Assembly: GCA_902795675.1 (NCBI GenBank)
Contig: CADBLZ010000057.1
Location: forward strand, 1 to 7,734
DNA length: 7,734 nucleotides
From: an uncultured Erysipelotrichaceae bacterium
GTDB lineage: Bacteria > Bacillota_I > Bacilli_A > RF39 > UBA660
Direction of reading: 5' to 3'
Part shown: one piece after another, positions 5,231 to 7,734 of the stretch
How positions within the stretch are numbered: the first letter of the stretch is position 1
Layout of the letters: each line of letters opens with the position of its first letter
Position numbers and translations under genes: made by a program
Notes under the pieces: generated by a model
The model's database searches: none
The model's input: only the letters and a program-made list of their open reading frames with translations
What the model was told of the DNA's origin: nothing

Positions 5231-5830
5231 ATGAGAAGTAAGTATTTACAAAGCGCACTTAACCTTGGCTTGTACGTCTTATTATTTATTCTATGCACCT
5301 TTGGATTAATAAGAACTGACTCTTTAAATAAAGTATCAATGATCACATTATGTATCTTATTTATCATTTCATTTATTATATTTACAAAATTGTATCTATC
5401 ACGTAAAGAAATACTATATAATATTAATTCTTTTATCGTTTTTCTCTTAAATATCATTTTATTATATGGTATTATTAATATGTCGTTAAATTATAATTTT
5501 CTATCACCATCATATAAAATAGAAAGCTATAATATTTACGTATTAAATAACACAACTTATAAAGACAAAAAAGAACTATCTGGAAAGACAATAGGTATTC
5601 TAAATATGAATGAAAAGAATACTAGAGATTCACTTAATAGATATATCAAAATTAGTTATAAAACATATAATGATATAGATGAATTAACTGAATCACTAAC
5701 TAATGGAACGATTCAAGGAGTTCTACTAAGTGAAGATAAATATCAAGAACTAAAAAAAGAAAATAACTTAGTACTTAATAATCGTCTTAAAGCGATTGAT
5801 AAAGTAAAAGTTAAAGAAAAAATAAAGTAA
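5231..5830 (+). CDS. Three-helix membrane protein with CpsA/LytR accessory-like domain, no LCP domain
   Basis: The product is 199 residues. ATG 5231 is preferred over ATG 5225, which would touch the ribosome site AGAAGGG (5218-5224). Hydrophobic segments lie at about 10-28, 36-54 and 65-83, so the part from about 84 on should be outside. Residues 98-199 (SYNIYVLNNTTYK, then LSGKTIGIL, a helix, ISYKTYND, then GVLLSEDKYQEL and NNRLKAIDKVKVK) resemble the roughly 100-residue accessory domain that streptococcal CpsA-type proteins carry between three N-terminal helices and the LytR-CpsA-Psr (LCP) catalytic domain. The chain stops where the LCP domain would begin. The next gene, 12 bases on, has the same three-helix plus domain layout, so the two look like paralogues in one operon. 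A wall-polymer-related role is inference. Confidence 0.85.
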   Translation: MRSKYLQSALNLGLYVLLFILCTFGLIRTDSLNKVSMITLCILFIISFIIFTKLYLSRKEILYNINSFIVFLLNIILLYGIINMSLNYNFLSPSYKIESYNIYVLNNTTYKDKKELSGKTIGILNMNEKNTRDSLNRYIKISYKTYNDIDELTESLTNGTIQGVLLSEDKYQELKKENNLVLNNRLKAIDKVKVKEKIK

Positions 5831-5842
5831 GGAGAGGTTAAA

Positions 5843-7129
5843 ATGGCAAAGAAAAAATCTAAAACACAAAAATACAAAAAGAACTTAAAAAAGAAAATTA
5901 ACAAAATAAATAAAGCCCAAGATCTTGTCATAAAAGACGTTAAAAAAGAAGAAATAAAACCTCTTACTGAAATAGATAAAAAGGTTGAAAAAAAGAAAAC
6001 AGTAAAACCTAAAAAAGAAAACAAATTTTTAAATAGCATCAAATCATTTGGTTTAAAAATTAAAGATGGTTTCAATTCATTAAAGACTAAATTAAAAACT
6101 AAAAAGAAACCTAAAACTAAAACAGAAATCAAAAAACCAAAACTTAAAAAAGTAGTAAAAAAATCTACTAAAGTGGCAACTAAGGTAACTGCTAAAAAAG
6201 CAACTAAAAAGGTTTCTATCTTTACTAAAATAAGTTTATTATTTAGTAATCTATTAAAAAAGAAAGATACTAAAAAGAAACCAACTAAAAAAGTAGTTAA
6301 AGAAGTTAAAACAACTAAGATTGTTCTACCAAAGAATAAAAAGGTAGATGAAAAGATAGAAGCTAAACTATCACTATTTGAAAAAATTAAACTAGCACTT
6401 ACTACTCGTAAAGTAACTTTAGAAAGAGTACCTAATCCTAAAAAGAATCTTCAAAAGAAAGTTAAAAAAAGTTTAAATAAATATAAAGAATACGAAGAAG
6501 TAGTAGAAAAAACTAAAAAAGAATTTGTTGAACCAGAACATAGTAAAAAGAACAATATTATATATTGGGCATTTAATATTGTTTTACTACTTACATTTAT
6601 CTTATTAATAAATGGTTTAAGAGTAACCGGTTTAAGTACTAAATTCATAGTATATATAGCATTCTTATTATTCATTTTAATTGGTGTAGCTATCTTACTA
6701 AATAGATATGTAAGTGGTAAAGTATTTACTGGTATCTTAGTAATTGGTATGGCAATAGCAATCATCCGTATAAATGATACATATGATTATATTCATTCAT
6801 TAGATAAAATTAATTATGAAACAAAAACATATTATGTCGTAACTTTAGATAGTGTTCGTAACACAAAAATCTATAACCTAAATAATAAAAAGATTGCATT
6901 ATTAAAAGGTAACGAAGTAAATGAAGAAAAGATCTTAAACATCAAACTAGATGGTGTAAGATATGAATTATATGAAGACTTCGATGTAATGATTAATGGT
7001 TTATTCTCATCTAATTATCGTGCTGTTATCTTATCTAAAGAAGAATATAACAGAATGGAAAATACCCAATTCGATAATCGTAAGAAAACTAAAATCCTAT
7101 ATACATTTGAAGCAGTATCAAAAAAATAA
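5843..7129 (+). CDS. Membrane protein with long Lys-rich tail, three helices and CpsA/LytR accessory-like domain
   Basis: The product is 428 residues, from ATG 5843 after AAGGAGAGG. Residues 1-236 are very basic: 82 lysines by my count, with Thr, Val and Pro, like histone H1-type tails. Three short hydrophobic patches interrupt them (NKFLNSIKSFGLKIK at 60-74, VSIFTKISLLFSNLLKK at 124-140, LSLFEKIKLALTTRK at 176-190). Membrane segments follow at about 238-258, 266-287 and 293-311. The C-terminal 325-428 domain (TYYVVTLDSV, LNNKKIALL, GVRYELYEDF, AVILSKEEYNRM, NRKKTKILYTFE) parallels that of the upstream gene and ends where an LCP catalytic domain would start. The positive-inside rule puts the tail in the cytoplasm and the domain outside. 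The tail may bind DNA, RNA or the inner membrane surface; this is inference. Antisense Phe-rich frames over it are shadows of the AAA codons. Confidence 0.88.
   Translation: MAKKKSKTQKYKKNLKKKINKINKAQDLVIKDVKKEEIKPLTEIDKKVEKKKTVKPKKENKFLNSIKSFGLKIKDGFNSLKTKLKTKKKPKTKTEIKKPKLKKVVKKSTKVATKVTAKKATKKVSIFTKISLLFSNLLKKKDTKKKPTKKVVKEVKTTKIVLPKNKKVDEKIEAKLSLFEKIKLALTTRKVTLERVPNPKKNLQKKVKKSLNKYKEYEEVVEKTKKEFVEPEHSKKNNIIYWAFNIVLLLTFILLINGLRVTGLSTKFIVYIAFLLFILIGVAILLNRYVSGKVFTGILVIGMAIAIIRINDTYDYIHSLDKINYETKTYYVVTLDSVRNTKIYNLNNKKIALLKGNEVNEEKILNIKLDGVRYELYEDFDVMINGLFSSNYRAVILSKEEYNRMENTQFDNRKKTKILYTFEAVSKK
6020..6412 (+). repeat. Three spaced hydrophobic-patch repeats in the Lys-rich tail
   Basis: Codons 60-74, 124-140 and 176-190 of the 5843 gene encode similar patches of the form hydrophobic-Phe/Leu-x-x-Ile-x-x-hydrophobic (FLNSIKSF, IFTKISLL, LFEKIKLA), spaced about 64 and 52 residues apart and flanked by Lys/Thr-rich linkers. 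The similarity is at protein level, not base level. Confidence 0.45.
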
Positions 7130-7156
7130 AGTGGTATACAAACGCCACTTTTTTTT
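7128..7156 (+). terminator. Rho-independent terminator of the stub pair
   Basis: AAAGTGG (7128-7134) pairs with CCACTTT (7145-7151) around a 10-base loop, with T through 7156. It overlaps the TAA stop at 7127-7129, and its T run touches the next promoter. Confidence 0.8.
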
Positions 7157-7164
7157 GTTATAAT
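7156..7164 (+). promoter_or_regulatory. Extended -10 promoter of the RDD gene
   Basis: TGTTATAAT is a perfect extended -10. Its first T is also the last T of the upstream terminator, and the -35 position would lie in the hairpin loop. A start near 7171 would leave a 10-base leader that begins with the ribosome site GGTGAT (7171-7176). Confidence 0.6.
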
Positions 7165-7180
7165 CTAACTGGTGATAAAA

Positions 7181-7734
7181 ATGAAAATTAAAAGAATAAT
7201 TGCTTCTATAATCGATTTTCTAATCATATCTATCGTAGCTGGTTTAATATATAGTATTCCAGTATTTAAAGATTATTATAAGAACTATGAAGAAGAACAA
7301 GAAAGATACTTCACTAGTTTCAAAGAAACTATTAAAGAAGGTAAATTAGATCGTGAAAAAATAATCGATTCAGAATATAACCTAGTAAAATCTACTAATA
7401 CTTTAAATATTATTAGAATAGGAGTAGCATTCCTTTACTTTGCTGTTCTAGTATATTTCTTAAAAGGTCAAACCCTTGGTCAAAAACTACTTAAATTAAG
7501 AATTAAAATGATTAGTGGTGGCAGTTTAAATCCAGGTTTAATAGTTTTAAGAGGTGTATTAGTATCTAATATCTTATCTAATATATCTAGAATAATCTTA
7601 GTAAATGTATCATCAGGAAATACTTGGTATGAATATGACACAATGATTGGTGGCGGCTTAAGTCTATTCTTTATCATCCTATACTTAGTTGCAATAGTAC
7701 GTATAGATGGTAGAGGATTACATGATTTAATCTG
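7181..7734 (+). CDS. RDD-family membrane protein, 3' end cut by the window
   Basis: From ATG 7181, after GGTGAT, the frame stays open to the window edge (184 codons). It begins MKIKRIIASIIDFLIISIVA, where Arg5 and Asp12 in the first membrane segment match the R and D that give the RDD family its name. A charged stretch rich in Glu and Lys follows (about 30-65). A second helix (about 74-94) ends in KGQTLGQKLLKLRIKM (95-110), the usual RDD signature. A further helical part follows (about 118-145), and near the end IVRIDGRGLHDLI is the typical C-terminal 'D-RGLHDL' motif. Only a short tail is probably missing. RDD proteins are small inner-membrane proteins, some linked to ion exchange; the specific role here is unknown. 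It has its own promoter after the terminator of the stub pair. Confidence 0.88.
   Translation, partial: MKIKRIIASIIDFLIISIVAGLIYSIPVFKDYYKNYEEEQERYFTSFKETIKEGKLDREKIIDSEYNLVKSTNTLNIIRIGVAFLYFAVLVYFLKGQTLGQKLLKLRIKMISGGSLNPGLIVLRGVLVSNILSNISRIILVNVSSGNTWYEYDTMIGGGLSLFFIILYLVAIVRIDGRGLHDLI

Noticed and set aside
5167..5457. Reverse-strand frame of 96 codons
   Set aside because: It is antisense to the first membrane-protein gene and its promoter, and the + strand gene has a better start signal and clear domain structure.
5743..6132. Reverse-strand Phe-rich frame that looks like a membrane protein
   Set aside because: It is the complement of the Lys-rich AAA-codon region of the 5843 gene; its hydrophobicity is an artefact of TTT codons.
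5843..6550. The Lys-rich region as a frameshift or low-complexity assembly artefact
   Set aside because: The frame stays open for over 700 bases, with a good ribosome site and patterned hydrophobic patches, and leads directly into membrane helices.
6451..6765. Reverse-strand frame of 104 codons
   Set aside because: It is a shadow of the Lys-rich tail and membrane helices of the 5843 gene.
7480..7677. Reverse-strand frame of 65 codons
   Set aside because: It is antisense to the RDD gene, which carries recognisable motifs on the + strand through this region.

Overview
The window is strongly A+T-rich, and every supported gene lies on the + strand. Genes are tightly packed. Most gene ends carry a short rho-independent terminator, and several are followed at once by a promoter and a Shine-Dalgarno site. 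TGG is used for tryptophan, no reading frame needs TGA as a sense codon, and one gene ends in TGA, so the ordinary bacterial code fits. These traits, together with an alanine racemase and CpsA/LytR-like wall-associated domains, suggest a low-GC walled Bacillota. A gut-type lineage near Erysipelotrichia/RF39 is my best guess, from overall style only.

Layout. 1-203: C-terminal cytoplasmic end of a cation diffusion facilitator (CDF) transporter, cut by the window edge, then a terminator. 259-2807: a DUF488-like protein, alanine racemase (alr) and a four-helix membrane protein of unknown role. The last two are coupled, with the second gene's ribosome site inside the alr end. 2863-3324: a small protein with a degenerate DnaQ/exonuclease-like pattern. 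3403-4561: a PfkB/ribokinase-family kinase with an altered catalytic motif, overlapping a stand-alone Smr-domain gene. 4562-4723: the longest spacer (162 bases), with two good promoters and a possible 23-codon leader ORF. 4724-5146: a soluble protein I do not recognise. 5231-7129: two adjacent three-helix membrane proteins, each ending in a domain like the accessory domain of CpsA/LytR (LCP) proteins but without the LCP catalytic domain; the second has a Lys-rich tail of about 236 residues. 7181-end: an RDD-family membrane protein, cut by the window edge.

There is no phage, IS element, CRISPR array, tRNA or rRNA. Most of this is a housekeeping and envelope region. The parts most worth attention are the tandem LCP-like 'stub' pair with its histone-like tail, the kinase with GCGE in place of GAGD, the exonuclease-like protein lacking catalytic carboxylates, and the dual-promoter leader at 4578-4723.
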